From assembly GCA_018335895.1 (NCBI GenBank), contig JAGXQU010000049.1, positions 1 through 33,580 of the forward strand: a stretch of DNA of 33,580 bases. Direction: 5' to 3'. The notes below the pieces were generated by a model. That model searched no databases. It worked only from the letters and a program-made list of their open reading frames with translations, and was not told where the DNA came from. Made by a program: the position numbers and the translations under genes. Every line of letters begins with the position of its first letter. Position 1 is the first letter of the stretch. This document shows, one piece after another, positions 14,590 to 23,336 of this stretch. This DNA comes from Hyphomicrobiales bacterium (lineage in GTDB: Bacteria > Pseudomonadota > Alphaproteobacteria > Rhizobiales > Xanthobacteraceae).

Positions 14590-16385
14590 TTATTGTCCGG
14601 CAGCGACAGCCGGATGTGCAGCTCGCGCAACTGCTTAGTCGTCACTTCCGAGGGCGCGCCCATGAGCAAGTCTTCCGCGCGCTGGTTCATTGGGAACGGC
14701 ACGACCTCGCGCAGGTTCTCCTCGCCGCAGAGAAGCATGACGATGCGGTCCACGCCCGGTGCGATGCCGCCGTGCGGCGGCGCGCCGTAAGAGAGCGCGC
14801 GCAACATGCCGCCGAACTTCGCTTCCAGCACGTCCTCGCCATAGCCCGCAATCGCGAAGGCCTTCTTCATGACTTCCGGACGGTGATTCCGGATCGCGCC
14901 CGAGGACAGCTCGATGCCGTTGCAGACGATGTCGTACTGGATCGCCTTCATGCCGAGGATCTTGTCGTTGTCGTCGTTCTTGAGCGCCAAAAACTCGTCC
15001 GGGTCCATGTTCGGCATGGAGAACGGGTTGTGCGAGAAGTCGATCTTCTTTTCTTCCTCGCTCCACTCGAACATCGGGAAATCGACGATCCAGCAGAAGT
15101 CGAAGCGATCCTTCGCAACAAGATTGAGTTCTTCGCCGACCTTAGTGCGCGCGGGGCCCGCGAATTTCACGAAGTCCTTCGGCTTGCCCGCGATGAAGAA
15201 CGCGGCGTCGCCGATCGCCAGACCAAGCTGATCGCGGATCGCGGTCGTGCGCTCCGGGCCGATGTTCTTGGCAAGCGGGCCCGCGCCGCCTTCCTCTCCC
15301 TCGCGCCAGAAGATGTAGCCGAGGCCCGGCTGGCCCTCGCCCTGCGCCCAGGCGTTCATGCGGTCGCAGAAGGCGCGGTTGCCGCCGGTCTTCGCCGGGA
15401 TCGCCCAAACCTCAACAGCCGGATCGTTCTCGATCATCTTCGCGAAAATCTTGAAGCCGGAGCCCGCGAAGTGCTGCGTCACGTTCTGCATCTCGATCGG
15501 ATTGCGAAGGTCCGGCTTGTCTGAGCCGTATTTCCGCATCGCTTCCGCATAGGGGATCATCGGAAACTTCGGCGTCACCGGCTTGCCTTCACCGAACTCC
15601 TCGAACACGCCGCGCATCACAGGCTCGACCGCGTCGAACACGTCCTGCTGGGTCACGAAGCTCATCTCGATATCGAGCTGGTAGAATTCGCCGGGCGAGC
15701 GGTCGGCACGCGCGTCTTCGTCGCGGAAACACGGCGCGATCTGGAAGTAGCGATCGAAGCCCGAGATCATCAGCAATTGTTTGAACTGCTGCGGCGCCTG
15801 CGGCAGTGCGTAGAACTTGCCCGGATGAATGCGCGACGGCACCAGGAAGTCGCGCGCGCCCTCCGGCGAACTCGCCGTCAGGATCGGTGTCTGGAATTCG
15901 AAGAAGCCCTGCTCCTTCATGCGGCGGCGCAAGCTGTCGATGATCTGCCCGCGCTTCATGATGTTGTTGTGGATCCGGTCTCGGCGCAGGTCGAGGAAGC
16001 GATACTTCAGGCGCTGCTCTTCCGGATATTCCTGATCGCCGAACACCGGCACCGGCAATTCGCCGGCAGCACCCAGCACTTCGATCTCGGTCGCGAACAG
16101 TTCGACTTCGCCGGTCGGCAGGTCCTTGTTGTCCGTGCCCTCGGGGCGCTTCCGCAACTTGCCGTCCACGCACACGACCCATTCCGAGCGCAGCTTCTCG
16201 GCGGCCTTGAAGGCCGGACTATCCGGGTCGGCCACGACCTGCGTGATCCCATAGTGATCGCGAAGATCGATGAAGAGCACGCCGCCGTGGTCGCGGATGC
16301 GATGGCACCAGCCCGAGAGCCGGACGGTTTCGCCGATGTGCGAGGCGCGGAGCGCGCCGCAGGTATGGGAGCGGTAGCGATGCAT
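14586..16385 (-). CDS. aspS: Aspartyl-tRNA synthetase, probably non-discriminating (Asp/Asn)
   Basis: A 599-residue bacterial-type AspRS: N-terminal OB anticodon-binding domain, class II catalytic core ([47 protein letters not shown]) and the bacterial GAD insertion. Length is typical. The two residues that separate tRNA-Asp-specific from relaxed enzymes point to the relaxed type: His33 in RIRDHGGV (Leu in E. coli) and Gly83 in RPEGTDN (Lys in E. coli). Such enzymes also charge tRNA-Asn with Asp, and GatCAB then converts it to Asn. The ribosome-binding site is weak. It is the first gene of a unit with the downstream methyltransferase (4-bp overlap). Confidence 0.96.
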   Translation of the reverse strand: MHRYRSHTCGALRASHIGETVRLSGWCHRIRDHGGVLFIDLRDHYGITQVVADPDSPAFKAAEKLRSEWVVCVDGKLRKRPEGTDNKDLPTGEVELFATEIEVLGAAGELPVPVFGDQEYPEEQRLKYRFLDLRRDRIHNNIMKRGQIIDSLRRRMKEQGFFEFQTPILTASSPEGARDFLVPSRIHPGKFYALPQAPQQFKQLLMISGFDRYFQIAPCFRDEDARADRSPGEFYQLDIEMSFVTQQDVFDAVEPVMRGVFEEFGEGKPVTPKFPMIPYAEAMRKYGSDKPDLRNPIEMQNVTQHFAGSGFKIFAKMIENDPAVEVWAIPAKTGGNRAFCDRMNAWAQGEGQPGLGYIFWREGEEGGAGPLAKNIGPERTTAIRDQLGLAIGDAAFFIAGKPKDFVKFAGPARTKVGEELNLVAKDRFDFCWIVDFPMFEWSEEEKKIDFSHNPFSMPNMDPDEFLALKNDDNDKILGMKAIQYDIVCNGIELSSGAIRNHRPEVMKKAFAIAGYGEDVLEAKFGGMLRALSYGAPPHGGIAPGVDRIVMLLCGEENLREVVPFPMNQRAEDLLMGAPSEVTTKQLRELHIRLSLPDNK

Positions 16386-16465
16386 TGGGGAGCCGGATTC
16401 GCCTTTGAAATCGCGGGGAAAAGCGCATGGGGGGCCATGGATGTCAAGGAAAGGCGCACCCTCCG

Positions 16466-16936
16466 TCAGAGCGGCAGCTTCCCGCCCTGTTTCAGCGTCT
16501 CCAGCACCACGTTCGAGCGCACCCGCTCGACCGATTCATGCGGCAACAGCACTTGGTTCACGAGACGGCCGAGCGCAGCCAGATCCTCGACCACGACCTT
16601 CATCAGGTAGTCGGCATCCCCCGTCAGCGCATGGGCCTCCAGAATTTCGGGTGTGTGCGCGACGAGATCGCGGAAACGCTGGGCATTCTTTCCGGAATGG
16701 GTCGCAAGCGAGACCTGAATATAAACCGTGACCGTGAGGCCCACGCGCGTAGGCTCGATCTCGGCCCGGTAGCCTTTGATAACGCCTGTTTCCTCCAGCC
16801 GCTGCCGCCGGCGCGAGCTTTGCGATGCCGAGAGCCGGACGCGCTCGGCAAGCTCGGCATTGGTCAGTGCGCCATTTTCCTGAAGCGCTGCGAGGATTGC
16901 GAGGTCCTGGGCATCCAAAGCGACGGTTTCTTGCAT
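16466..16936 (-). CDS. Lrp/AsnC family transcriptional regulator
   Basis: A 156-residue protein with an N-terminal winged helix-turn-helix ([37 protein letters not shown], residues about 6-45) and a C-terminal RAM ligand-binding domain ([29 protein letters not shown]). Length and order are those of Lrp/AsnC proteins, which usually bind amino acids. It is divergent from hpd over a 125-bp region with a 19-bp near-palindrome, so it likely controls hpd, and perhaps itself, in response to an aromatic amino acid; that link is inference from arrangement. Confidence 0.92.
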   Translation of the reverse strand: MQETVALDAQDLAILAALQENGALTNAELAERVRLSASQSSRRRQRLEETGVIKGYRAEIEPTRVGLTVTVYIQVSLATHSGKNAQRFRDLVAHTPEILEAHALTGDADYLMKVVVEDLAALGRLVNQVLLPHESVERVRSNVVLETLKQGGKLPL

Positions 16937-17001
16937 TGACCTGGCTCAATTTGCTGATTTCATGCACAGATGGCCTGTAGAACGCCTCAAATGACCGCCT
17001 T

Positions 17002-17020
17002 TTGCAAGAACTTCCTGCAA
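17002..17020. promoter_or_regulatory. Candidate operator in the Lrp-type regulator/hpd intergenic region
   Basis: TTGCAAGAA (17002-17010), centre C, TTCCTGCAA (17012-17020) is a 19-bp near-palindrome with one mismatched pair. It lies 42-60 bp before the hpd ATG and about 65-85 bp before the regulator ATG. Lrp/AsnC proteins bind dyads of about this size, so it is a good operator candidate. Confidence 0.5.
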
Positions 17021-17061
17021 TTCTGTGCGTTGAATCAGGGAAATCGCAGGAGGAAACAAAC

Positions 17062-18177
17062 ATGGGTCCCTTCCCGCACGACGCCGAGCCCGCGCAAATC
17101 ACGAAGCACAATCCGATGGGCACCGACGGCTTCGAGTTCGTCGAATACGCGCATCCCGAGCCCGGGAAACTGCACGAGCTTTTCAAGCTCATGGGCTTCA
17201 CCGCGACGGCGAAGCACAAGACGAAAAAGATCACCGTCTACCAGCAAGGCAACGTCAGCTATTTGGTCAACGAGGAGCCCGGCTCGCACGGCTTTAATTT
17301 CGTCTCGAAGCACGGGCCCTGCGCGCCTTCGATGGCGTTTCGCGTCGTTGACGCAAACCACGCTTACCAGCGCGCCATCGAAATGGGCGCCGAGCCCGCC
17401 GACCCGAAAGACGGCACGAAATCGCTCGACGTTCCGGCAATCAAAGGCATCGGCGGTTCGCTGCTTTATTTCATCGAGCGCTACGGTGCGAAGGGCAACG
17501 CATACGACGAAGAATTCGACTGGCTGGGGAAGCGCGACCCGAGGCCGGAAGGCGTCGGTCTGTATTATCTCGATCACCTCACCCACAACGTGATGCGAGG
17601 ACGCATGGATGTGTGGGCCGGATTTTACGAGCGGCTGTTCAACTTCAAGCAGATCCGCTTCTTCGACATCGAAGGCAAGCTCACCGGTCTGTTCTCGAAG
17701 GCGCTGACGAGCCCGGATGGAAAGATCCGCATTCCGATCAACGAGAGCGCGGACGCAAAATCGCAGATCGAAGAATACCTGCACGCCTATAACGGCGAAG
17801 GCATCCAGCACATCGCCTGCGGCTCCAAGGACATCTACAAGACCATCGAGAAACTGCGCGCGGACGGGCTGAAATTCATGCCCTCGCCGCCGCAAACCTA
17901 TTACGCAAAGGTGGACGGCCGCGTGCCGGGCCACGGCGAAGATCTAAAGCGGCTGGAGAAGAACGGCATCCTGATCGACGGCGAAGGCGTCGTCGACGGC
18001 CGCGAGACGAAAGTGCTGTTGCAGATCTTCTCCGCGAACGCGATCGGCCCGATCTTCTTCGAATTCATCGAGCGCAAGGGCGACGACGGTTTCGGAGAAG
18101 GGAATTTCCGCGCACTGTTTGAATCGATTGAGGAAGATCAGATTCGCCGCGGGGTGCTGAAAGAGGATGCGGCTTAG
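17062..18177 (+). CDS. hpd: 4-hydroxyphenylpyruvate dioxygenase
   Basis: A 371-residue Fe(II) enzyme that converts 4-hydroxyphenylpyruvate to homogentisate in tyrosine breakdown. The start MGPFPHDAEP has GGAGG upstream with good spacing. Iron ligands are visible as H172 (YYLDHLTHNV), H250 (GIQHIACGS) and E334 (IFFEFIER), and the C-terminus GFGEGNFRALFESIE is the conserved helix that gates the site. Length is normal. No other homogentisate-pathway gene is in the window. Expression is probably set by the divergent Lrp/AsnC-type gene. Downstream is a palindrome-rich intergenic stretch. Confidence 0.96.
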   Translation: MGPFPHDAEPAQITKHNPMGTDGFEFVEYAHPEPGKLHELFKLMGFTATAKHKTKKITVYQQGNVSYLVNEEPGSHGFNFVSKHGPCAPSMAFRVVDANHAYQRAIEMGAEPADPKDGTKSLDVPAIKGIGGSLLYFIERYGAKGNAYDEEFDWLGKRDPRPEGVGLYYLDHLTHNVMRGRMDVWAGFYERLFNFKQIRFFDIEGKLTGLFSKALTSPDGKIRIPINESADAKSQIEEYLHAYNGEGIQHIACGSKDIYKTIEKLRADGLKFMPSPPQTYYAKVDGRVPGHGEDLKRLEKNGILIDGEGVVDGRETKVLLQIFSANAIGPIFFEFIERKGDDGFGEGNFRALFESIEEDQIRRGVLKEDAA

Positions 18178-18208
18178 TTCGCCGTCGTCCCTGCCAAGCG
18201 AAGCGCGA

Positions 18209-18315
18209 GGGGCGGACCCATAGCCGCCCATCTCTCGTTTTTCTAATGCCGGGCTTATGGGTCCCCGCCGGAGCTTGTCATCGGGCGCGCGCAAACGCGG
18301 CCCGTGGGCGGGGAC
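18209..18315. repeat. Intergenic palindromic repeat after hpd
   Basis: GTCCCCGCC (18261-18269) pairs with GGCGGGGAC (18307-18315), and GGCGGACCCATA (18211-18222) can pair imperfectly with TATGGGTCCCCGCC (18256-18269), so the same central arm has two partners. It shares the TCGTCCC/GGGGAYGA type of core with the repeat at 23310-23333. It lies between the convergent hpd and infA genes, where it may end both transcripts. Confidence 0.5.
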
Positions 18316-18336
18316 GACATCAGTGAATGGCGAGTA

Positions 18337-18618
18337 TCACCGCCTGCCTCTGAACGGCGGCTTGCGCTGGGCGGCACCCGGCGCCATGGCCGGCGCATCG
18401 CCCTTGTGGCGGAACGAGATGCGGCCACGGCCGAGATCGTACGGCGACATCTCGACGGTGACGCGGTCGCCTTCGAGCGTGCGGATGCGGTGCTTCTTCA
18501 TCTTGCCCGCCGCATACGCGAGAATGACGTGCTCGTTGTCGAGCTTCACGCGGTAGTTGCCGTCCGGAAGCACTTCCGTGACGACGCCTTCGAATTCGAT
18601 AAGGTCTTCCTTCGCCAT
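18337..18618 (-). CDS. infA: Translation initiation factor IF-1 with basic C-terminal extension
   Basis: A 93-residue protein; residues 1-72 are the canonical IF-1 OB fold ([51 protein letters not shown]). IF-1 binds the ribosomal A site during initiation. The extra 21 residues ([21 protein letters not shown]) are basic and Pro/Ala rich, beyond the usual 72-residue length. AGGA precedes the ATG. It begins 8 bp after the stop of the DEAD-box helicase gene, so both should be on one transcript. Confidence 0.95.
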   Translation of the reverse strand: MAKEDLIEFEGVVTEVLPDGNYRVKLDNEHVILAYAAGKMKKHRIRTLEGDRVTVEMSPYDLGRGRISFRHKGDAPAMAPGAAQRKPPFRGRR

Positions 18619-18626
18619 GTAGGTCC

Positions 18627-20231
18627 TTAAGTCTGCGCGGGGCGCGGCTGGTGCCCGCTGCGGCGCTTCGGTTTGCGGTTCATAAAGGCAACACCGGTGA
18701 GATGTCCACCGCCTGCCGCATGCGGCTGGGCATGAGCGGAATTGTCGTTGCGCTGCCGGTGTTCCGGCTTTCCGTGCTTGTGCGGACGCTGCTGGCGGGT
18801 GTCGCTGCGCTGCTCGTGTTTGCGCTCGCCATTATACTGCGGACGCTCGCTGCGCTCGCCGTGCGGATGCGGGCGCTTTCCGCGGCGCTCGTTGCGGGCC
18901 TCGTGCTTGCGTTCGCCCTGCTGACGCTGCGGCTGCTCGGAGTGGACGGCCTGGAGGGCCTCACCCTGCGGCTGAGCCGGCTTCCCGCGGTGCGGGTTTG
19001 TACCCCTGCGGTGGCTCTTGCGGCCGTTATTGTCCCTCGATTGGCCGTTACGCCCGCCGCGGTTCTCGCCGCCGCCCTTGCCCTCGCCCAGCGAAGGGTT
19101 CTGACGCCGATCCGTTGAAGGGATCGAAATCTTGGTCAGCCGCTCGATGTCGCGCAGGAACGGACGCTCGTCGTTCGCGACGAACGAAATCGCAATGCCC
19201 TCGGCCCCGGCGCGCGCAGTGCGGCCGATACGGTGAACATAGCTTTCCGGAATGTTCGGCATATCGAAGTTGATGACATGGCTCACCCCATCGACGTCGA
19301 TACCGCGCGCGGCGATGTCGGTCGCGACCAGCACCCGCACCTTGCCGGAGCGGAATGTGCCGAGCGCGCGCTCGCGCTGGTTCTGCGACTTGTTGCCATG
19401 GATCGCGTCCGAAGCGATGCCGGCGTTCTGCAACGACTTCACGACCTTGTCGGCGCCGTGCTTCGTGCGCGTAAACACCAGCGCGCGGTCGATCGGCTCG
19501 GCCTTCAGGGTCTCGACCAGCAAGCCGGTCTTGCCGTTCTTTTCGATGAGAATGACGCGCTGCTCGACCTTGTCGGCGGTCTTGGCGACCGGCGTTACGG
19601 CGACGCGCACCGGCTCCTTGAGAAACTGCGAAACGAGATGTTCGATCTCGCTCGGCATGGTCGCCGAGAAGAACAGCGTCTGGCGCCCTTCGGGCAGCAT
19701 TTTCGCGATCTTCTTGATGTCGCCGATGAAACCCATGTCCAGCATGCGGTCGGCTTCGTCGAGGACGAAGACCTCGATGCGGTCGAGGCGGATCGCGCGC
19801 GAATTTACGAGATCGAGCAGGCGGCCCGGGGTCGCGACCAGAATGTCGACGCCGTTGGCGAGCGCCTTGATCTGGCGGCCGATATTGACGCCACCGATGG
19901 CGAGCGTGGTCGAGAGCTTGAGATGACGGCCGTAGGTCTTGAAGCTATCGGCGATCTGGCCGGAAAGCTCGCGCGTCGGCGACAGCACCAGCACGCGCGC
20001 AGCCTTCTTCGTCAGCCCGCTCCGGCTCACCGCGAGGTGATTCAGAATAGGAAGCGCGAAGGCAGCGGTCTTGCCCGTGCCGGTCTGCGCAATGCCGACG
20101 AGGTCGCGGCCCGAGATCACGGGCGGAATGGCTTGCGACTGGATGGGGGTCGGGGTGGTGTAGTTTTCTTCGGCGAGCGCGCGCGCGATCGGCGCGGCGA
20201 GGCCAAGTTCTGCAAAGGAGTTCAACTTCAT
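18627..20231 (-). CDS. DEAD-box RNA helicase (RhlE-like) with long basic His/Arg-rich tail
   Basis: A 534-residue protein from [10 protein letters not shown]; an in-frame ATG at 20303 would add 24 basic residues. All helicase motifs are present: Q motif ([12 protein letters not shown], 26-37), Walker A (AQTGTGKT, 48-55), [20 protein letters not shown] (158-161), SAT (189-191), TDIAARGID and [10 protein letters not shown]. It should unwind RNA with ATP, probably in cold adaptation, ribosome assembly or decay. From about residue 375 to the end is a low-complexity tail rich in Arg, Gly, His, Glu and Gln ([24 protein letters not shown]), likely disordered and RNA-binding. infA follows at 8 bp. 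The 5' region contains a strong hairpin (see 20286-20308). Confidence 0.93.
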   Translation of the reverse strand: MKLNSFAELGLAAPIARALAEENYTTPTPIQSQAIPPVISGRDLVGIAQTGTGKTAAFALPILNHLAVSRSGLTKKAARVLVLSPTRELSGQIADSFKTYGRHLKLSTTLAIGGVNIGRQIKALANGVDILVATPGRLLDLVNSRAIRLDRIEVFVLDEADRMLDMGFIGDIKKIAKMLPEGRQTLFFSATMPSEIEHLVSQFLKEPVRVAVTPVAKTADKVEQRVILIEKNGKTGLLVETLKAEPIDRALVFTRTKHGADKVVKSLQNAGIASDAIHGNKSQNQRERALGTFRSGKVRVLVATDIAARGIDVDGVSHVINFDMPNIPESYVHRIGRTARAGAEGIAISFVANDERPFLRDIERLTKISIPSTDRRQNPSLGEGKGGGENRGGRNGQSRDNNGRKSHRRGTNPHRGKPAQPQGEALQAVHSEQPQRQQGERKHEARNERRGKRPHPHGERSERPQYNGERKHEQRSDTRQQRPHKHGKPEHRQRNDNSAHAQPHAAGGGHLTGVAFMNRKPKRRSGHQPRPAQT

Positions 20232-20285
20232 TCTTTCATACGAGCGAGGCGCAGGGCTCCGCCGGGATGGCAGAATCCGCGAATC

Positions 20286-20308
20286 GCGGGGGTTGATAGA
20301 CACCCCGC
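20286..20308 (-). other. Hairpin in the presumed 5' leader of the helicase-infA unit
   Basis: GCGGGG (20286-20291) pairs with CCCCGC (20303-20308) about 55-77 bases upstream of the helicase ATG, next to a second short palindrome, CCGCGAATCGCGG (20277-20289), that shares bases with it. Whether it lies inside the transcript depends on a promoter I cannot place; a leader structure is a possibility only. Confidence 0.3.
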
Positions 20309-20480
20309 GTGGCCTGGGAAGTCAGGGAAATCGCTCTGATAAGGACGGGCGGTAAGCCTGCTTTGGCTTCGTCACGCGGCCCGTGTAAGTCCTTAGATAG
20401 GGCCCATGTGGCTTATTCGCGGCGAATATACAAGGCCCTACAGGGCTTTATTGTTACAAGTTCCTTGAAAGCAAAGAAGA

Positions 20481-22109
20481 ATGTCCAAGACCGCCGCCGA
20501 TTTGACCGTCGCATCCCTCATCGCCCACGGTATCGACACGCTCTATGCGCTGCCCGGCGTCCACAACGACCACTTCTTCGACTCGGTTTTCCGTGCGGGC
20601 GATGCGATCCGCACCGTGCACACGCGCCACGAGCAGGGCGCGGCCTATATGGCGCTCGGTGCGGCACTCGCCACCAACAAGCCGCAGCCCTACGCGGTCG
20701 TGCCCGGCCCCGGCCTGCTCAACACCTCCGCGGCCCTGCTCACCGCCTACTCGATGAACGCACCGGTGCTGGCTCTTATCGGACAAATCCCCGACGCGGA
20801 CATCGGCAAGGGGCTTTCGCACCTCCACGAGATCAAGGATCAGGCCGGCATCATCGCGCGGCTCGTGGATTTCTCCGCACGCGTGAAAAGGCCGGAGGAA
20901 GCCTCCGGTCTCGTCGCACAGGCAATTCAATCGCTTTATTCGGATCGGCCCGGCCCTGCCGCGATCGAATGCGCGATCGACATGTGGGGAAGAAAAAGCG
21001 CGGACGAGAAAATCGCGCCCGCTCTCTCTCCCCGGCAGCCGGCGCTCGACGAGGACGCGATAAAGGACACCGCGAAACGCCTCGCCAATTCGAAGCGCCC
21101 GCTCATCATCTGCGGCGGCGGCGCGCAGGGCGCGTCCGTTGAAATCACGCAGCTTGCGGAAATGTTGCAGGCGCCGGTCCTGGGCTATCGCCGCGGACGC
21201 GGCGTGCTTTCCAGCAAATCTCCGTTCAGCGTGACACTGCCTTTGGGCCGCGAACTCTGGGGCGAAGCCGATGTCGCGCTCGGCGTCGGCACGCACATGC
21301 TCTACCCGATGATGCACTGGGGCATGGATGATGCGATCGACGTGATCCGTGTCGATGCGGACAAAGACGAGCCTGCGCGCATTCACAAGCCCTCCGTCTC
21401 GCTGATCGGCGATGCGCAGCCGATCCTTCGGCGGCTGGTCGAGGTGCTGCCTTCCTTCCTCACGAAGCGCGAGCCGCGCGCCGGCGAGATGCACGAGCGC
21501 CACGCGAAGATGAACGGCCGCTTCGCGAAGATCGCACCGCAGAAAGCGTTCCTCGATGCGATCCGCGACGAGCTTCCCGAAGACGGCATCTTCGTCGATG
21601 AAGTCACGCAGATGGGTTTTGCCGCGCGCCTCGCCTTCCCGGTTTACAAGCCGCGCACATTCCTCTCGCCCGGCTATCAGGACAATCTCGGCTGGGGCTT
21701 CGCCACCGCGCTCGGCGCGCAGGATGCGAGGCGCGACGTGCCGGTGGTTTCCATCAACGGCGACGGCGGCTTCCTCTACACGGCAAACGAGCTTGCGACT
21801 GCGATCCGGCACAGGATACCGCTCGTCGCCATCGTGTTCTCCGACGGCACCTTCGGCAATGTGCGGCGCATTCAGGAAGAGCAGTTCGGCAACCGGCTCA
21901 TTGCAAGCGATCTGGCAAACCCGGACTTCGTAAAATTCGCGGAAAGCTTCGGCGCGGCGGCCGAGCGTGCGCGCAACGCAGAGGAGCTGCGCGCAGCCCT
22001 CAGCCGCGCGTTCAAGCGGCGCGACGGCCCGACGCTGATCGACGTGCCGGTAGGCCCGATGCCGAGCCCATGGGAGTTCATCCTGATGCCGAAAATCCGC
22101 GGCGTGTGA
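20481..22109 (+). CDS. Thiamine-diphosphate-dependent enzyme, acetolactate-synthase-like, reaction unknown
   Basis: A 542-residue protein with the three-domain layout of the family: Pyr domain with catalytic Glu51 in TRHEQGAAYMA, central domain, and PP domain with GDGGF at 426-430 and SDGTFGN at 453-459 for binding the cofactor and metal. The central domain lacks a clear FAD-binding Arg motif and there is no small regulatory subunit next to it, so it is probably not the biosynthetic acetolactate synthase. Decarboxylases and lyases of the benzoylformate, oxalyl-CoA and sulfoacetaldehyde types share this fold. Substrate unknown. The ribosome-binding site (GAAGA) is weak. RNase D follows after 46 bp on the same strand. 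Confidence 0.86.
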   Translation: MSKTAADLTVASLIAHGIDTLYALPGVHNDHFFDSVFRAGDAIRTVHTRHEQGAAYMALGAALATNKPQPYAVVPGPGLLNTSAALLTAYSMNAPVLALIGQIPDADIGKGLSHLHEIKDQAGIIARLVDFSARVKRPEEASGLVAQAIQSLYSDRPGPAAIECAIDMWGRKSADEKIAPALSPRQPALDEDAIKDTAKRLANSKRPLIICGGGAQGASVEITQLAEMLQAPVLGYRRGRGVLSSKSPFSVTLPLGRELWGEADVALGVGTHMLYPMMHWGMDDAIDVIRVDADKDEPARIHKPSVSLIGDAQPILRRLVEVLPSFLTKREPRAGEMHERHAKMNGRFAKIAPQKAFLDAIRDELPEDGIFVDEVTQMGFAARLAFPVYKPRTFLSPGYQDNLGWGFATALGAQDARRDVPVVSINGDGGFLYTANELATAIRHRIPLVAIVFSDGTFGNVRRIQEEQFGNRLIASDLANPDFVKFAESFGAAAERARNAEELRAALSRAFKRRDGPTLIDVPVGPMPSPWEFILMPKIRGV

Positions 22110-22155
22110 CCAATAGGCGGGTTTACGGCGCCGCCGCGCGCGGCTATCAGCAAGT

Positions 22156-23304
22156 ATGGATTTGATTTCCACTACCGCCGCGCTGAACGCGGCATGCGAA
22201 CGGCTTTCGAAACATTCTTTCGTGACGGTCGACACCGAATTTCTGCGGGAGACGACGTTCTGGCCGAAGCTCTGCGTCGTGCAACTGGCCTCTACCGACG
22301 AAGCGGTCGTGGTCGATGCGCTCGCGGACGGTCTCGATCTCTCCGCCTTCTTTCAGCTTATGAACGACGAGAAGGTCGTCAAGGTCTTCCATGCCGCGAG
22401 GCAGGACATCGAAATCGTCTGGCACCGCGCCAAGATCATCCCGCATCCGGTGTTCGACACGCAGGTCGCGGCCATGGTGCTCGGCTACGGCGACTCCATT
22501 TCCTACGACCAGCTCGTGCAGCGCACGACCGGCGGACAGATCGACAAGTCCTCGCGCTTCACCGATTGGGCGCGCCGTCCGCTCACGCAGCAGCAGCTCA
22601 CCTACGCGATCGCCGACGTCACGCATCTTCGCGACATCTATCAGAGCCTGAAAGCCGATCTCGAGAAGAAGAACCGCACGAGCTGGCTCGACAGCGAGAT
22701 GCAGATCCTCACCTCGCCTTCGACCTATGAGCAGCATCCGGAGAATGCGTGGATGCGTCTCAAGGCGCGCGTAAAGAAGCCGAAGGAAATCGCCGTACTG
22801 ATGGAAGTCGCGGCATGGCGCGAGCGCGAGGCGCAGTCGCGCGACGTGCCGCGCGGCCGCATCATCAAGGACGACGTCATCGGCGAGATCGCGATCCAGC
22901 AGCCGAAGACGGCGGAGCAGCTCGGCCAGCTTCGCTCGATCCCGAAGGGGTTCGAGCGCTCGCGCTCAGGCGAAGGTATCCTGGCTGCGGTCGCAGCCGG
23001 ACTCGCGCGCGACCCCGCGACGGTTCCTAAGTTCGAGCGCTACAAGCCGCTTTCGAACGGCGCTTCCGCGACTGTCGAACTCCTGCGCGTGCTCCTGCGC
23101 ATGACTGCCGAACAGAACGGCGTTGCCGCGCGCGTGATCGCGAGCGCGGACGATCTCGAAGCGATCGCGCTCGATGACAATGCCGATATCGAAGCGCTGA
23201 AAGGCTGGCGGCGCGAGTTGTTCGGCGACCGCGCGTTGAAGCTCAAGCACGGCGGCATTTCCCTCGCCATCGAGGGCGGGCGTGTGGTGGCGAAGGACAA
23301 TTGA
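22156..23304 (+). CDS. rnd: Ribonuclease D
   Basis: A 382-residue 3'-5' exoribonuclease of the DEDDy type that trims tRNA and other structured RNAs. The four acidic residues and Tyr are visible: VDTEF (Asp, Glu), [10 protein letters not shown] (Asp), and YAIADVTHL (Tyr and Asp), within residues about 20-160. An HRDC domain follows at about 210-290 ([22 protein letters not shown]-like region). Length matches RNase D. No strong ribosome-binding site is visible. It is convergent with ppx, and a hairpin between them probably serves both. Confidence 0.93.
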   Translation: MDLISTTAALNAACERLSKHSFVTVDTEFLRETTFWPKLCVVQLASTDEAVVVDALADGLDLSAFFQLMNDEKVVKVFHAARQDIEIVWHRAKIIPHPVFDTQVAAMVLGYGDSISYDQLVQRTTGGQIDKSSRFTDWARRPLTQQQLTYAIADVTHLRDIYQSLKADLEKKNRTSWLDSEMQILTSPSTYEQHPENAWMRLKARVKKPKEIAVLMEVAAWREREAQSRDVPRGRIIKDDVIGEIAIQQPKTAEQLGQLRSIPKGFERSRSGEGILAAVAAGLARDPATVPKFERYKPLSNGASATVELLRVLLRMTAEQNGVAARVIASADDLEAIALDDNADIEALKGWRRELFGDRALKLKHGGISLAIEGGRVVAKDN

Positions 23305-23309
23305 CTTCG

Positions 23310-23333
23310 TCGTCCCCGCGAAAACGGGGATGA
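23310..23333. terminator. Shared hairpin between convergent rnd and ppx
   Basis: TCGTCCCCG (23310-23318), loop CGAAAA, CGGGGATGA (23325-23333) is a 9-bp stem with one G-U pair. It lies in the 32-bp gap between the two stop codons. Its sequence type recurs near 18261-18315 and I recall it as common in intergenic DNA of Bradyrhizobium-like genomes; without a T tract it is a weak intrinsic terminator. Confidence 0.45.
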
Positions 23334-23336
23334 CAG

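Noticed and set aside
19233-20339. 368-codon plus-strand open frame
   Set aside because: Antisense shadow of the DEAD-box helicase, which has all motifs.
20434-20456. Terminator-like GCCC/GGGC hairpin with TTTATTGTT before the thiamine-diphosphate enzyme gene
   Set aside because: The stem is only four base pairs and there is no upstream plus-strand gene to terminate; a regulatory attenuator cannot be supported.
20454-22235. 593-codon open frame on the minus strand
   Set aside because: It is a shadow of the thiamine-diphosphate enzyme gene on the plus strand, which has complete motifs; the antisense product has no recognisable domain.
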